Positions 1 to 11,598 of a DNA stretch of 64,000 bases are shown here, in pieces. Where the stretch lies: assembly GCA_963966185.1 (NCBI GenBank), contig CAWZYM010000253.1, positions 1,051,001-1,115,000 of the forward strand, given 5' to 3'. Within the stretch, counting starts at the first letter, position 1; each line of letters opens with the position of its first letter. The notes under the pieces are model-generated. The model did no database searches, was not told the origin of the DNA, and saw only the letters and a list, made by a program, of their open reading frames with translations. The DNA comes from Rhabditoides inermis (lineage: Eukaryota > Nematoda > Chromadorea > Rhabditida > Rhabditidae). The position numbers and the translations under genes are program-made.

Positions 1-1418
1 CGATGCCGCCCGTGAGGTTCGATGCCGCCCGTGGGCCTAAAGAAGTTCCGCTACCGCGGTGGGTTGGCGACCACCCTGACACGTTGTCAGCCGCTAGCCA
101 GAAGACACACCGTCATCGTGGATTCTCATTGCTGGTTTTCTAGAGCCATACCATCTATTACTCTACTGCTGTCCCTCCATTGTCATTGTTCACAGGCATT
201 TCATGTGTGACGCATCCTTGTGGTGTAATAAATTTAATTTAATTTCATTGTCCTCATCCGTACACGAAGTCTACACAAAGTGAATGTGACACACGGCAAC
301 TCGCAGTGGACAGAGAAAATTCGACGCGCGGCGCGTTCCGCCGAGGAATCATTTCCCTCAAATTGCCACGCACTTCCGCTCATTTCTCGTTTCTTTACCA
401 CGCTCGCGCCGTCTGATCAGTAAAAAAGTCTCTCAAAACGAAACCGCTCTAAAACGATTTGTCATCATGCAGCATCTGTTCAGTTGTGAATTGCCGTGTG
501 GCAGCGTTCCATTGCAAACGTCAGAAGAAATCTGTCATGTTTCTTACTTCTTTGAATCGACAACCTCAACAAATGTGAACCCGCTCAACAAATGTGAACC
601 CAAACAGCACGGATGTAAATCATAAATTTTCTTATTGTTCGTTTTTCTCATCAATCCCACAACATAATGACTTAATAATTAAATTCTTTTGATAAATGAT
701 AATGGAAGCATTGCAGCAGAGTTTTAGTTTTCAGGCAAACGTTTCAGTTTTCAGGCTTCTGGAACTTCCAGTCGTCGCGCCTACAGTTTTTTTCTTCTGA
801 ATGTTCTAGAAGAGAATGTTTGCCTACTCTCTCTCCTTTTGTGCTATTTTATTATTCAAATCCTTGTGACATCATAGTTTCACCGAGTTCTGTTTTACGC
901 TCTTGTAGTTTTGCGCTCTCTGTAGCCCCCCCCCCTGTTTTCTGATGTCTGCCTGAGAGCAACAGTGCAAACCCGGAGCGTCTAACATGCTGGCGCCGGT
1001 TGGAGGTATATAGAGAGTGTCACCTCCTGACAAACGAGCATTATGATGGTTATGGGGTTATGGCTTTTTGAATCCACTAATAAGAGTTCCCGTTTTCTAG
1101 TTTGACAACGTGTCGTGTTGATCTCCAGGTCGGCACGGTAACTTTTTTCCGGCTCACAAGCGGAATCGAACCTGTGTTGTCGTTTTGAAAGAAAGTTCCA
1201 AAAACAGCAAAAAGTGTTCGACCGATCGTTCTCATTGCATAATTTTCTAGCGGAATAACGGAATACATTACTGCTAATTTCAGTGACTGCATAATTCGCA
1301 TTTTCTGGCTATTTGTTAGTCATTTCACATTGCGCATGCCGAGATCGGTCGTACAAAAGGAGGGCGCTGAGGAGAGGTGGCATCATTCGCTCACCCAGCG
1401 TCCTTCCTTCACTCGACA
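1..1418. other. Intergenic stretch, no gene recognised
   Basis: I see no supported coding exon here. The first bases contain a short direct duplication (GATGCCGCCCGTG twice), and the stretch near 210-240 is A/T-rich with AATAAA-like sequence, so positions 1-240 may be the 3' end of a gene or retroelement lying to the left. Positions 540-605 repeat CTCAACAAATGTGAACCC twice. A degenerate tRNA-like segment is present around 1090-1190 (it contains GTTCCCGTTTTCTAG, also found at 5937, and an inverted B-box-like CGAACCTG). A TATATAG motif at about 1007 is too far from the next start codon to be assigned. Confidence 0.4.
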
Positions 1419-2269
1419 ATGCAGTTCCTCTCTCTCTTCATCTTCGCCATCGCCGCCTGCGCTTTCGCTGGTGCGCCACTCCTCGAATATCGATTGATAT
1501 CGATCGTTTGCAGATCCGCGCCTGAAAAGGGACGATGCGGCTGTGTCTGCCTCTTCCGAGGTGATCCCTGGTGTGCCGACTGCAGTCCCCGAGGTCGCTT
1601 CGGCTACTTCCAAGACTGTCGAGGTTGCGACTGCGGCGGCTGCTGCGGAGTCCGTGGAGGCTACTGAACACTCGGCTGCCGGCACTGCAGCCCCCGCCAT
1701 TAAAGAGACCGCGACTGGCGCCCCTGAAGTTGTCAAGACTGCCGAGGATTCTGCTTCCGAGACTGCTACTGTCACTTCTGCTGACGGAAACGAGACCCTC
1801 GTTGTCGCGTCCACCGCCAATGTGCCCAAGCAGCAGGTGTGTTAGCTCAGCAATAGCAAACTGTATCTTGTGAACCGGACTGTTTCAGATCAAGTCCGGT
1901 TTTTTCAAGAGGATTCTGAAGGGTGTTGAGCCCGAGGAGGAGGAGGAGACTCAGGAGGAGGAGACTCAGGAGGAGGAGACTCAGGAGGAGGAGCTTAAGG
2001 AGGAGGAGCCCAAAGAGGAGACCAAGGAGGAGGAGACCAAGTTGGAGGAGCCTGCTGTCGTCGAGGTTGCTACCACCGCCGCCGCTTCTGCCGAGACCAC
2101 TCCGGAGACTGTGACTGCCGCCCCCGAGAAGAAGGCGACTGACGAGCCGTCGTCTCGCGCCACCCGCCTGGCCAAGGCTGGCAAGAAGGCTGACATATTG
2201 GATGAGGTCGCGTCTGCCTCTGCGACCGCGTCTCTCCTTCCCATTATCGCTCTCTTCGCCCTATTGTAA
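1419..2269 (+). CDS. Secreted acidic low-complexity protein, possibly GPI-anchored
   Basis: Three exons (1419-1470, 1514-1836, 1889-2269) join in phase through introns of 43 and 52 bases with GT..CAG ends and give 251 residues. Residues 1-17 (MQFLSLFIFAIAACAFA) are a classic signal peptide; joining exon 2 places Asp right after the AFA cleavage motif, which supports the splice. The middle is rich in Ala, Thr, Val, Ser and Glu. Exon 3 holds a run of EEETQ-type acidic repeats, then an Ala/Thr/Glu segment with a KAGKKAD stretch, and the protein ends in a hydrophobic tail (SLLPIIALFALL) directly at the stop, as in GPI-anchored proteins. No enzyme domain is visible. It may be a cuticle or surface protein; that role is inference. 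The start is the only ATG giving a signal peptide. Confidence 0.65.
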
Positions 2270-2729
2270 CCACTTCTCAAGCAACACTAACATCACACCA
2301 CTGACTATGCATTCTGAGCGATAAACCATGATTGATGAGTGTTGTGCTGATGTTGTTGTGATCATGTACTCAGAAATAGGCGTGTATTTCGGGTTTCGGT
2401 TTTGGTTGACCCCTATTTTGTTTTGGTTTATAGTTGAAAACGAAATGCGTCGAACGAAAGCGAACCCACACCCCACCGTTTTACAGAGAGCCGCTCTGTG
2501 CACTAGGCCATCGCCGCTGTTTCACTGCCTGCGCGAATAGAGAAACAGGCCGCAAACGCACTCGAATAAAGCACAGTTTGGTCGTCATCGGCTCGTGTGA
2601 ACTAATAACTAATCGACACAAGCAAGCTTTTTGGGCGTAGGCGCTTCATCCTTCATGCGCGTAGGTGCGTAGGCATTTCGTGAACTCTAGGTCTCTAGGT
2701 ACTGTTACTATCCCGAAATAACCTAAATA
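2270..2729. other. Intergenic stretch
   Basis: This gap lies between the acidic secreted protein gene and the str-like receptor gene. It contains short direct repeats (GCGCGTAGGTGCGTAGGC around 2655, and CTCTAGGT twice near 2690) but no exon or RNA gene that I can support. Confidence 0.4.
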
Positions 2730-4817
2730 ATGACTCCCTCTGAGACTTTTTATGACATTTTTGACACTCTTGTAAAGGTTCGTATGATAACAAGAATTTC
2801 AGATTTGTTGTACAGTACGTATTTCATGTTTGCTCTGTCGACGCATCTCGCTACTACCTACTCAACTTCCACACTATCAGCTCTTTTCAATGCATTTCTC
2901 ATCTACATCATTTATATTTCCAACGCTAAGTTCATCCTGAACTATTATCGCCACTTAATCACAATGTTTGCCGTTGTTAATATCGTTTATGCAGTGGTGA
3001 ATATTCTCAGCGCCCCGGTGAAAGATGATTTACGTTGCGAAAACGTAAAACGGTCATTCAGATAGCAATAACAGTTCATGGTTCTTATCTCATTGTTGCG
3101 GTTTCACCTGTCATTGAGGACCTACCGAAAATTCCATTCTCTTTAGCCTATTGTGCTTGCTTCATGATGTGTTTAGTGACTCTCACTTATCATTTTCTTT
3201 TCAGATATGTGGTGATTTGCAAGTGAATGAAACTTAAAATACTTTTTTTGAAAAAAAAATTGCAGGTATCATGTAATGTACGTATTCACAAAACCCAGTT
3301 ACGTTGCTATTCACTTTGTAACAGCAACGTATTTTGTTTTTGCACTAGTTTTCTGGGTTTTGTACAGTTCATCGTCAATACAGGCTGTGGAGCAAGTGAT
3401 TGCTGTTTCACAATAATGTCAAATAAATTCAAATTCAGTTATCTGTTGCTACTAGACTTCAGTTAGGGATGAACTTGCGAAATTCCAGTATTGGGAACAG
3501 GTGCATTTTCAATCATAATAAAACAACATATAGTTTAATATATTTTAGCCAAGTAAACATGTGCATCACGCAGAACACCGCACCACCGCACCACCACATT
3601 ACCGCATCACATTTCATCGCACTACACCTCATCGCACCTAGCGCCTTATCGCACCAATTAAGACACCCTATCACACCAATCAAGTTTTAGCATGTGTGTG
3701 ATGACCCGAGAGTAAACACTCCGTGACATTTCACATATTGTGCAGTTTCGTGCAACACAACGTGTATGTCTTCAAATATCCAAAACGCTTTGTGACGGGG
3801 TATCGAACCCGTGGGCAGCTCGCAAAGATTGCGCGCTGGCGGCGCGCTCTGCCACTGCTCCAATGAGGCTCATACACAGAGGTCATTGAATTTCACAGAT
3901 ATGTTTGCTCGTTATCTCTCATCATTGTACACTGAAGAGGCCAGTGGAGCTAGATGGACTCACTCTTCGATCTCCTAATCACTGCCTCTATGGCGCAGTG
4001 ATAGTGTGCGCCGCCAGCGCACAATCGCCGCGACCTGTTCATGGGTTCGATTCCTACTCATGGAAGAGTTTTGGATAATTGATGACAAACATGTTGTGCT
4101 GCACAAAACTGCACAACATGCGAAATGTCACGGATGGCATATAGGATCCAATCCGACTATAGATGGTGCGATAAAATGTGGTGCGATGAAGTGTGGTGCG
4201 ACGGTGTAATGGGGGTGGCGCGGAAGTGCGTGGTGAGATTTCCTCATGGATGTTTTTTTTCAGACAAACATTGGTTTTGTGTACCACTGGAAGTCAATAG
4301 CAGGAGCAGTTATCATTATTTTGCACTTAGTATGTGAAACATGCACATTATGACACAAAACAAACGTACTTGAGGGCGTTCTGACAGCTGTGATCGTAAC
4401 CGCCACAGTCAAGATTCTTCGGCGGTTTCGTTCTCATGATCTTTCACAAAAGACACGGCAACTTCAGATGCAACTCTTACGAGCACTTTTCATACAGGTA
4501 CGTCACGAATTGTGTAATATTGTCATTGTGACAAATGACGGCTGTTTTGAATGAGTGACATAGAAAAAAGATTTTAATGTAGCTTTCAGTCGTCGATCCC
4601 TGTGGTTTGCTGCTACATTCCCGTCGGAATCAACATTCTGATGCCACTCGTAGGCTGGGAGACCAAACTGACAGTATACCTCAATCTATGCGTATCCATC
4701 TATCCCATATTCGATCCGCTCAGTATCATCTTTTTCATCAGGGAGCTGAGAAACACCGTGGTTCGAGTGGCAAAACGGATAACGGAAACATATTTACAAG
4801 CGATTTTTGTTATTTGA
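2730..4817 (+). CDS. str-like nematode 7TM chemoreceptor (GPCR)
   Basis: Six exons join in phase: 2730-3017, 3062-3222, 3266-3395, 4264-4333, 4388-4497 and 4590-4817, giving 328 residues, the usual length for the family. Family hallmarks are clear: exon 2 ends with a third membrane helix and the motif TYHFLFRYVVICK, close to the HF-YRY-hallmark of str/srj/srd receptors; exon 5 has SQKTRQLQMQLLRALFIQ, the conserved third-loop motif before helix 6; exon 6 has IPVVCCYIP and a YPIFDPLSIIFFI helix 7. Such receptors are normally placed in sensory neuron cilia and couple to G proteins; ligand unknown. All introns have GT..AG ends. The 868-base third intron carries a palindromic tRNA-like element. 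The gene looks intact. It ends 63 bases from the stop of a gene on the opposite strand. Confidence 0.8.
3575..4240. mobile_element. Foldback (palindromic) element with two tRNA-like modules
   Basis: Two long inverted arms face each other inside intron 3 of the str-like gene. The left arm (about 3700-3870) and right arm (about 3990-4135) both contain, in opposite orientation, a tRNA-like segment with an A-box-like ATGGCGCAGTG or ATTGGAGCAGTGG and a B box (GGGTTCGATTCC or its variant), followed by a shared TGACATTTC-type end. Outside them are degenerate copies of a TATCGCACCA motif on the left (3576-3690) and its reverse complement on the right (4165-4225). The anticodon arms lack U33, so these are not functional tRNAs. 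A nonautonomous MITE or an inverted SINE pair are both possible. Confidence 0.65.
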
Positions 4818-4880
4818 ACATTAATGTTAGAAAAAAAGGTACAATGAATGTCAGATAAAAACATTGAATCTACTAGTTGT

Positions 4881-7814
4881 TTAATTATGTGTGACTTTGC
4901 TCCAGCGAGTCGATACTGTCTGCGAGGTGGCGCCAGCGTTCAAGTGCCGTGTTCTCTACAAAAGTCGTTCTTGATTGAGTCTTGCTCGTGTATGTGTTTA
5001 TGTGTGAGGGACCTTATGTATCTCGAGCAGTCGGGGCGGGACGTGAGGCAGCCGGCCGACCTCCTGGTTGCGAGACAGCGCGTCGAGTATCAGATCTGAA
5101 ACGAATCAAATGCGAGACGAAAATATGAGGTTGTACGGACCATTCCTCGCGATCGTGTCGGGGTGTGTGAGGTGCAGTCGCCAGTGGAACAGGGCGAGAA
5201 TGGCCGGTTCGATGTCGGCAGTGCGACTCATCCCTATCACTGTGCACTCCATAGTAGACAGAGAGCGCAGCAGGTCCCGAGTCACAACCTCAATCCCCAA
5301 TGCCCCAGTGTAGGCGAGCTGATACCTTGTAGGTGCTCCTTCCGCCCAGTTGCGAGACGCGGAACGTTTCCAGCCGGTCGCACGACACGATGCATTGTTT
5401 CTCGCGGTGCGCCATCTGAACCCCCATCTACCACCACCCACTCAGCATGCTCACCTCGAGTATGCACCTGGCCGAGCGGCGGAGTGCCTTGGCTATGGGG
5501 CGGAGTCGCAACTGCGGGGCGAGTGCCTCCGCGCACACCGCGTCGCACCTGATGAGAGAGTGTGGGCTAGCCCGACGCGCACCCGCTCACCACGCCGTCT
5601 TCCCCGCACGCGGTTCCCCGATCAGAAGCAGCCACCGACGAGGCGCCTTCACGTGCCAGCTGCGCAGGGCTGAACTAGTGCTACAGCAAATGCCCATGGG
5701 CTGTGAAACTTCTGTGATTTAAAGACACAATGACGACTAGATAATGAAACTAATGCTTTCATGAGCTTTCGTTATCAGACATGAAAAACACTCGCTGTAG
5801 ACAGGATTCGAACTCTAACCGCGCTTACCAGGACAACGGGGTTCCCGAGCTTTTCCCGCCAATACTTTGTCACGCACATTTTTCGATTGAACTGTCACTT
5901 TTCTCAACAAGCGTAGCACAATGGTTGAGTGGTTGTGTTCCCGTTTTCTAGACGTCACTACGCCGGTTCGGATCCTGTCATAGTATTTAGCTAAATATAA
6001 ATTTATGAACTTTCGCGAGTGGAAATTTTATTCAAACGTTTAAATAACATCTCACCCATGGGAATGACGCAGCAGCACTGTAGTGCGAGCTGAGCCTCTA
6101 TCCAAATTGAGTGATTCTCCGCGGACTCAAGACGCATTCTTTGAAGTAGTCTTTGAATCGAAGTATGTGGTCTTCTACTCACTGATATGACACGAGATGA
6201 GCGAGGGGTGTAGCTCCTTCCAGCTTGCGGACCAGCCCGCGATTGCACACTTCTATGAAGTTCTTCTCGGCTATCGCGGCGTCTCTGTGTGATTCAGAGA
6301 TGTCCTGTTCTGTTCACAGCTTGTCTCTCACTTGTTCGAATACGGTGGTGGTGATTCGGGCGCGTAGAAATACGAGGAACGCAGCTCTTCCAGGAGGCTC
6401 GAGAGTGAATCATCTTTCTGAACGACAACAATTGACTGCTGTCATTACAAAACCGCTCACATCAATTTTCACATGCTCCACGGTCGAAACTAATTTGTGG
6501 ATGGGCTTTCGTTCCTCTGAAATAATTCTTACTCTTGTGCAAAAAAATTATTGATGATTTTATTATCTTTTCAAGAACTGAAAATAAAGTTTCGTGAGAA
6601 ACGCACCAATCGCACTATCGAACGCACTTTCCACACTCATCCCGAGCAGTGCCAGCTCTTTCTCACGCATAGCTCGCACGCGCTTGCGGGTGAAATAACC
6701 ACGAGTGCGCTGTAACCACAACGTCACGATTGATGATTTTCGAACACAAACAGTTTTCTCACCGCCTGTATTTTGATGATAGCCGTGAGTGGGTCGATCT
6801 TGCTCTGATCGGATCGTAGATCCATAGCCTTCTGGTATACGTGCTTGAGGTAGTTCTTGCGGGAGATTGACTGATAGACTGTAATACACTGTTGCACTCA
6901 ACCAGTTCAGCATGTCATTGTCAAACAACGTTTCCGACTACTTGTCGGAACCAAAATTATAAAAATTGTCACTTCTTTCGAGTCGCTGGATGATCATAAT
7001 GGATTCATCCATTGTAAGAACCACAGCGTCCATTTGTTCCTGGAAACATGTTTTGTTCAGTTTCTGATATTGTTTTTTCTCCATACACTATTCAACCTAT
7101 TATGTTTGTTTCTGAATCAAATCTCACCAGCTGGTCCGAATCGATGTCTATGTCAATGTCATTGGCAAGGCGATTCACTTCAGCCCTGTCAAAGAAATCA
7201 CATTATAGGTGCATGTTTTCTATAATATGATTATTGTCCAACTATAATTCTAAATTTTTCTTTATTGTCCAACTATAATTCTAAGCATGTTTTCTCGCGT
7301 TCAAGTACACATGTCTTCAAATACGTTTACTCTCAACGAATTTATTGTACTCATGTTTATTATATTTTCTCTCACTTTACCTGAACCGTCTTTCCATTTC
7401 GAGTACGTCGAAAGTCTTACAACGGTCAGAGTACGCTCGCACTACCTATGTGATTAGAATTATAGTCATCAAAACGTGTTCTGAACGATAGACGGATGAT
7501 TACCGAAGGGTGTTGGATGTAGCAGGAGTTGGTGAGGAACATGTCGTGCTGGAAAGATTCGCGTTCGAAATTTTGAAGAACGGAATGAAAGAATTGGAAA
7601 CAGATTCGGAACGCCTCGCCAGCCAACCGACCTTGCCCACACCCAGCTTCACCAGAACATCGTCCACTGTCCGCGTGAAGTCGCATGGAAGACGCAGGAA
7701 GTAGTCTTCGAAGAAGGAAAGGAGTGACAACATGGTCACTGTGAACGAGCAAAATATCCTTTGTTATTCTCCTTTTTTTCTTCTTCTCTTTTTCTTTTAA
7801 CTTTTCTTTTTCTG

Positions 7815-7863
<49 letters not shown>

Positions 7864-8269
7864 TTGTCTGTTTTCCAGAAGACACAATCACTCACTGAGC
7901 ACGGCCTTCTGGTGTGCGTGGTTCTGTTCGATGTGCAGCTGTCGATCAGCCAGATTCGCCAGTTCGACCAGCCCACTCCAACCCCGCACCACTGACCGAT
8001 ACCGGTCGTCGGGGGGTGCCTGAGAAAGCAGCCATCACGAAATAACACCACTAGCCTATGCCAATAGGCTAGTGGTGTTATATCGTGAAGTGGAACGAAG
8101 GAACACATGTAACACACAAGTGGAACACATGAAGTGGAACGAAACAATCGTCACTAGCCTGTTTCCTCAAGAATGTAGTCTTTTTGGGCGCTGCCAGCTT
8201 TTCTCGCATTTCGATCGCGCATGTCAGTCGATCCAGAAAACGCGTCTTTGTAGAATGCAGGTTGGCCAT
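4881..8269 (-). CDS. IQ-motif / P-loop protein, IQCA (DRC11)-like
   Basis: Nineteen exons join in phase from the ATG at 8269: 8159-8269, 7896-8019, 7653-7738, 7504-7548, 7381-7415, 7128-7185, 6973-7039, 6763-6878, 6607-6709, 6461-6516, 6332-6417, 6183-6284, 6056-6138, 5591-5669, 5455-5548, 5326-5415, 5141-5288, 5013-5095, 4881-4919; about 534 residues. Residues 210-224 form an IQ motif (IIKIQARTRGYFTRKR), followed by MREKELALLGM, a segment I associate with IQ-and-AAA-domain proteins such as IQCA1/DRC11. Residues 375-382 (GEPRAGKT) match Walker A; no convincing Walker B is visible. The first two exons require a GC-AG intron (CAG then GC at 8158), so the N-terminus is less sure; the last exon is also uncertain. 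The family works in the nexin-dynein regulatory complex of motile cilia, which nematodes lack, so a different role is likely here. The intron at 5670-6055 holds a tRNA-like element. Confidence 0.5.
5716..5980. mobile_element. Degenerate tRNA-like / terminal-inverted-repeat element
   Basis: This lies in an intron of the IQ-motif gene. It starts with TTTAAAGACACAATGACGACT, close to the ends of the element family at 13733 and 48753. An inverted B box (GGATTCGAACTC, 5807-5818) follows, with flank CTCGCTGTAGACA that matches, in reverse complement, the flank at 46435 (TCTACAGCGAATG). A second module near 5910-5975 in plus orientation has an A-box-like GCACAATGGTTGAGTGG and the B box GGTTCGGATCC. 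Confidence 0.5.
8035..8088. repeat. Near-perfect short hairpin in an intron
   Basis: Positions 8042-8059 and 8064-8081 are exact reverse complements (18 bases) around a 4-base loop, GCCA; the pairing extends to 8035 and 8088 with one mismatch. It lies in the first intron of the IQ-motif gene on the minus strand. Next to it, the motif GAAGTGGAACGAA is repeated (8087 and 8130). Confidence 0.85.
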
Positions 8270-9250
8270 GCTTGTTTGGAATGAAGTTGAATGTTGAATC
8301 AAGTAGCGGTTGTAGGCCGCGCGCGTTTAGCGCCCACTCAACCGTGAACTAGCAAAGACCTCTATTCCGATGTGAGTACACTTGAAAAGACCAACTCCCA
8401 CAAATGCATGTTCAAATGTAAAGCCGAGAGAAGCAGAGAAATGACGCAATTCACAATTGCAGGTCAAAAGTTGTCGATATAGTGCATTTTTTTTCCAATT
8501 TTGAATTCACGAAATTGTCACTTTAATCTCTTATCTTCATCTTCACTTCTCGTAAAAACGTAGACTTTTTGCGCAGATTTGTTCACTATTACCGTTTTTT
8601 CTACGTGTATGAGTTCCATATGAGTTTATAATGAGTTCCGTACAGTAGTGATAAACTAAAGTAAGTAAAGAAACGGATTGAAAACTGCTTAGTTTTCATA
8701 TAATCAAGTGGTGATGTACTCATGTACTGTAACGAAAGTGCAGGAAGAGGTTGACCAGAGAGAAAATCACCTTGCCAAGGTTTTTTTAATCGAATTTCAT
8801 TGTCAAAAACATATTTATTGAAAAACAAAGTAGCAAAACATTTCAAGTACATTGTCAAATCGGTCAGTGAATCAATGAAACAAGTACGATTCCTGTAACT
8901 GATTCTTGTTGTGGGCTGAACTAGCATCTTTGTGGTTTGTTGGTACAGGTTACTCCTGGAATCCGTCGACCCTGCCTTTGACGAGATGACTGATCCGATA
9001 GGAAACAGCACACGCGGCGGAACGCCACACGAAAGTCGGTGCTGAAAACATACATGTTTGAAAATATTTGTCAGTGTAAGTGTAAGTGGACGTCGCTATA
9101 ATTTTTGTGTTCAAAACACTTGCAGAAATCTGTTATACAGTTTTCAGCAATAGTAAATATCACTACTTGCACTTGCGGTAATATTATTGCGCTTATACGG
9201 ATTTACTTGCGAGTTGTTATGGTGAGTGGAGCGAGAAATGTGTTCAATAC
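8270..9250. other. Intergenic stretch between two minus-strand genes
   Basis: No gene is recognised. An open minus-strand frame at 8931-9044 reads like a basic receptor tail (TDFRVAFRRV) and might be a relic or an alternative last exon of the receptor gene at 9251-11449, but I cannot join it in phase. Confidence 0.35.
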
Positions 9251-11449
9251 TCACAACAGATTTACCTTTTGCGATACCAGTAATAGCATAACTTCTTTGT
9301 TATTTATTCTCTGGTATTTTGCATTGCTTTGCTGTGACTGCGTGAATGCGATCATTAAACTATGAACACGAACATTGTTACTATCATAATCACATAATGT
9401 GTTAACGGTAACTTGTTCGCCAGCATGAATTATCATCGAGTGACTCACATGTAACACTGCGAAAACGAACACAGCGATAGCCGATACGAAAAAGAATGCG
9501 CTTACCTCATGAGGTAGTACATTCTGTATTTGTATGCGTAGGCAATCGAGAGAAGCGTGGAGAGATAGAACTCGGTGTATGCTCTAGTCGAATCGGAGAG
9601 CGGGAAAGAAAGAAGAACTGCGATGGGGACGTAACAACAAACAACGCCTGAAACAGATTGGAAACCTTTTTTATGCTCAGGAAAACTCTTTGAAGTATCG
9701 CGTTTCACTCATCGTCAAATTTATAGCATGACTTTTTACTATCTCATTACTTGAATAGAGTTAGGTAGTATTGAAATCGTGTGCGCGTAATTTTATGAAC
9801 AGACACTACTATCAATTAGCAGTACTTCCGGGTAGTTAGTCAACAGTGCAACAGGCGCAGACATGTTTAGTCATCCTAAGTTTTTTTTCCGAAACCGTTC
9901 AAAAAAGACAATTGAACAAAGTAATAATGATAGTGAGTATCTCACAAAAAAATACCTCAAAAAATTGTGATTCCAACGGCTGAGACTGCTCGTTTCAATG
10001 TGGCCGCACGAGTTTTGACTGAAAAAATACGCCTCGATGATTTTCTATAACATTTGCGTCACTTACCCATACGTTGGCGCTGTATCCAGATATAGTCTAG
10101 AAGATAGAGTGTGTCGTTGAAAACATCAATAAATGCCAGAGAGTACAACCAACGTCTAAATAATTGGCGTTTTTCGTTGTTGTAATTTTCAACTTGTGTT
10201 TTTACCTTCTATGTTCTCCATTGAATACATGAAGTACAGAGCAAAATTTGATTGTTTTCGATGCACTGTAAAAATACAGAACAAGTTGTTTTCAAAAACG
10301 AACTCGGTGCAGGATTTTATAGCGTAAGAAACATTGAAAAGATAAAAGAAGAGAGAGATGGAATCAGAGAAAAAGAATAATAGAAAGAGAAAACAGGCGA
10401 ACGACAAAGTTCTGATAAAAAAAACAGAACGAAAAAAGGAGAGAAGAGGAGAGGGAGAGATAATGCGATTACCTTTCATCAAGAGAGTCATAACCTAGAA
10501 AAAACGGGAGAACCGTTACTGCTGTGAAAATAAGCGGAATAATAAACTGGCAGATAAACAAAGTGGTTTGACTAAACCGTTTGTACCTGAAAAAGTTTTT
10601 TTATTATCAATGTTAGTAAAAAAAAAAATTCATTTGTATTGTATGAGTTCACTGTTACAATGAAGTAAACTATCGCCTCCGGATGAGGAAGCGCCCGCTC
10701 TCGCCACTATACCACCTCAGCTCGTTTTGAGCCAGTGCGAAACTATAAACGATGCGCAAAACAGTGCACTCGATTTAGCATTCAAAACTTCGAAACGTAA
10801 TAACTCAAAACGCGAAAATATATGAAATCGATCTTCAGCGTGGTGTATCCTAGGGTACGTACGAGACGAGCTTCATTCGGATCAACGAGTGTGTGGTGAA
10901 ACACTACCCATTTTAGTTTATACACGAAGTTTAGAGTGGTATGCTGGTATGCTCTTCTAATTCTAAAGTGTGATTCGCACAATCAATGAATTTCATCACT
11001 CACCGCTTCGAAAACACGATTGTAAACGATCGATCGACGGCACTGGATACAGTGTAAGAGAGAGAGAAACTGAGAAAACATGCAGGAAGTATCTGCGAGG
11101 AAAACATAAACCTTTGAATAATATGTAGTTGTGTGTACCTGTATGTATTCGCATTCCAGTGTTGTCGGTCGAGTAGACGGAAACAAAATGAAAACAATAG
11201 TGAACACATTACCAACTTCGAACAAAAGATCGCAGGTCACAGAAAACAACCGAAAATAGTTGGTCGCAGTTTTCAGATCTCTGAAACAGTAATAAATAAA
11301 ACAAATTGAAACAAATGTACACACTTGTTTGATAGTGTTGATATAATGTATATAGGAAGGCAAAATGAACATATGGCTTCCGAAATAATATAGAGAACAC
11401 ATGCTGGGAGAAGAATATATTGTTCTCTATCCAGAGATAGTGTACTCAT
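9251..11449 (-). CDS. Nematode 7TM chemoreceptor-like GPCR, class unassigned
   Basis: Eight exons on the minus strand join in phase: 11325-11449, 11139-11280, 11004-11092, 10473-10586, 10206-10265, 10067-10155, 9506-9647, 9251-9359, giving 289 residues. The start ATG is one base after TTTTTTCAG, a good spliced-leader acceptor. Hydrophobic segments are visible in exon 1 (LLPACVLYIISEAICSFCLP), exon 2 (FTIVFILF), exon 3 (ends DRSFTIVFSKR, a DR(Y)-like motif after helix 3), exon 4 (FICQFIIPLIFTAVTVLPFF), exon 6 and two in exon 7. The class could be in the Sra/Sre group, but no decisive motif is seen. Intron 3 contains the border (10664) of the amplified region: everything upstream of that point, including exons 1-3, also exists as fragments in the tandem units. 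Exon 5 is the weakest exon. This is the only complete copy in the window. Confidence 0.6.
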
Positions 11450-11545
11450 TCTGAAAAAATGCATTGAAACATTTTGTTCGATGGGTTATAGAAGGAATAT
11501 GTCAGTCGGCGCTGCTGGTGTCATTCTGGCATGTCTTCGTGGCGA

Positions 11546-11580
<35 letters not shown>

Positions 11581-11598
11581 GAAGATAGAGAAGGAGAG
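10664..11598 (-). repeat. Inverted border segment of the amplified region
   Basis: The reverse complement of this segment matches about 22020-22925 and 34785-35690 almost exactly. At 10664 homology stops sharply (common AGTAAAC, then different sequence). At about 11598 the segment ends in a (GA)n tract followed directly by plus-oriented unit sequence (CACGTACAAATGG), so the junction is an inversion breakpoint inside or beside the dinucleotide tract. Confidence 0.8.

Noticed and set aside
2778..2802. A 25-base intron in the str-like gene
   Set aside because: It has GT..AG ends but is too short, and the frame reads through it without a stop.
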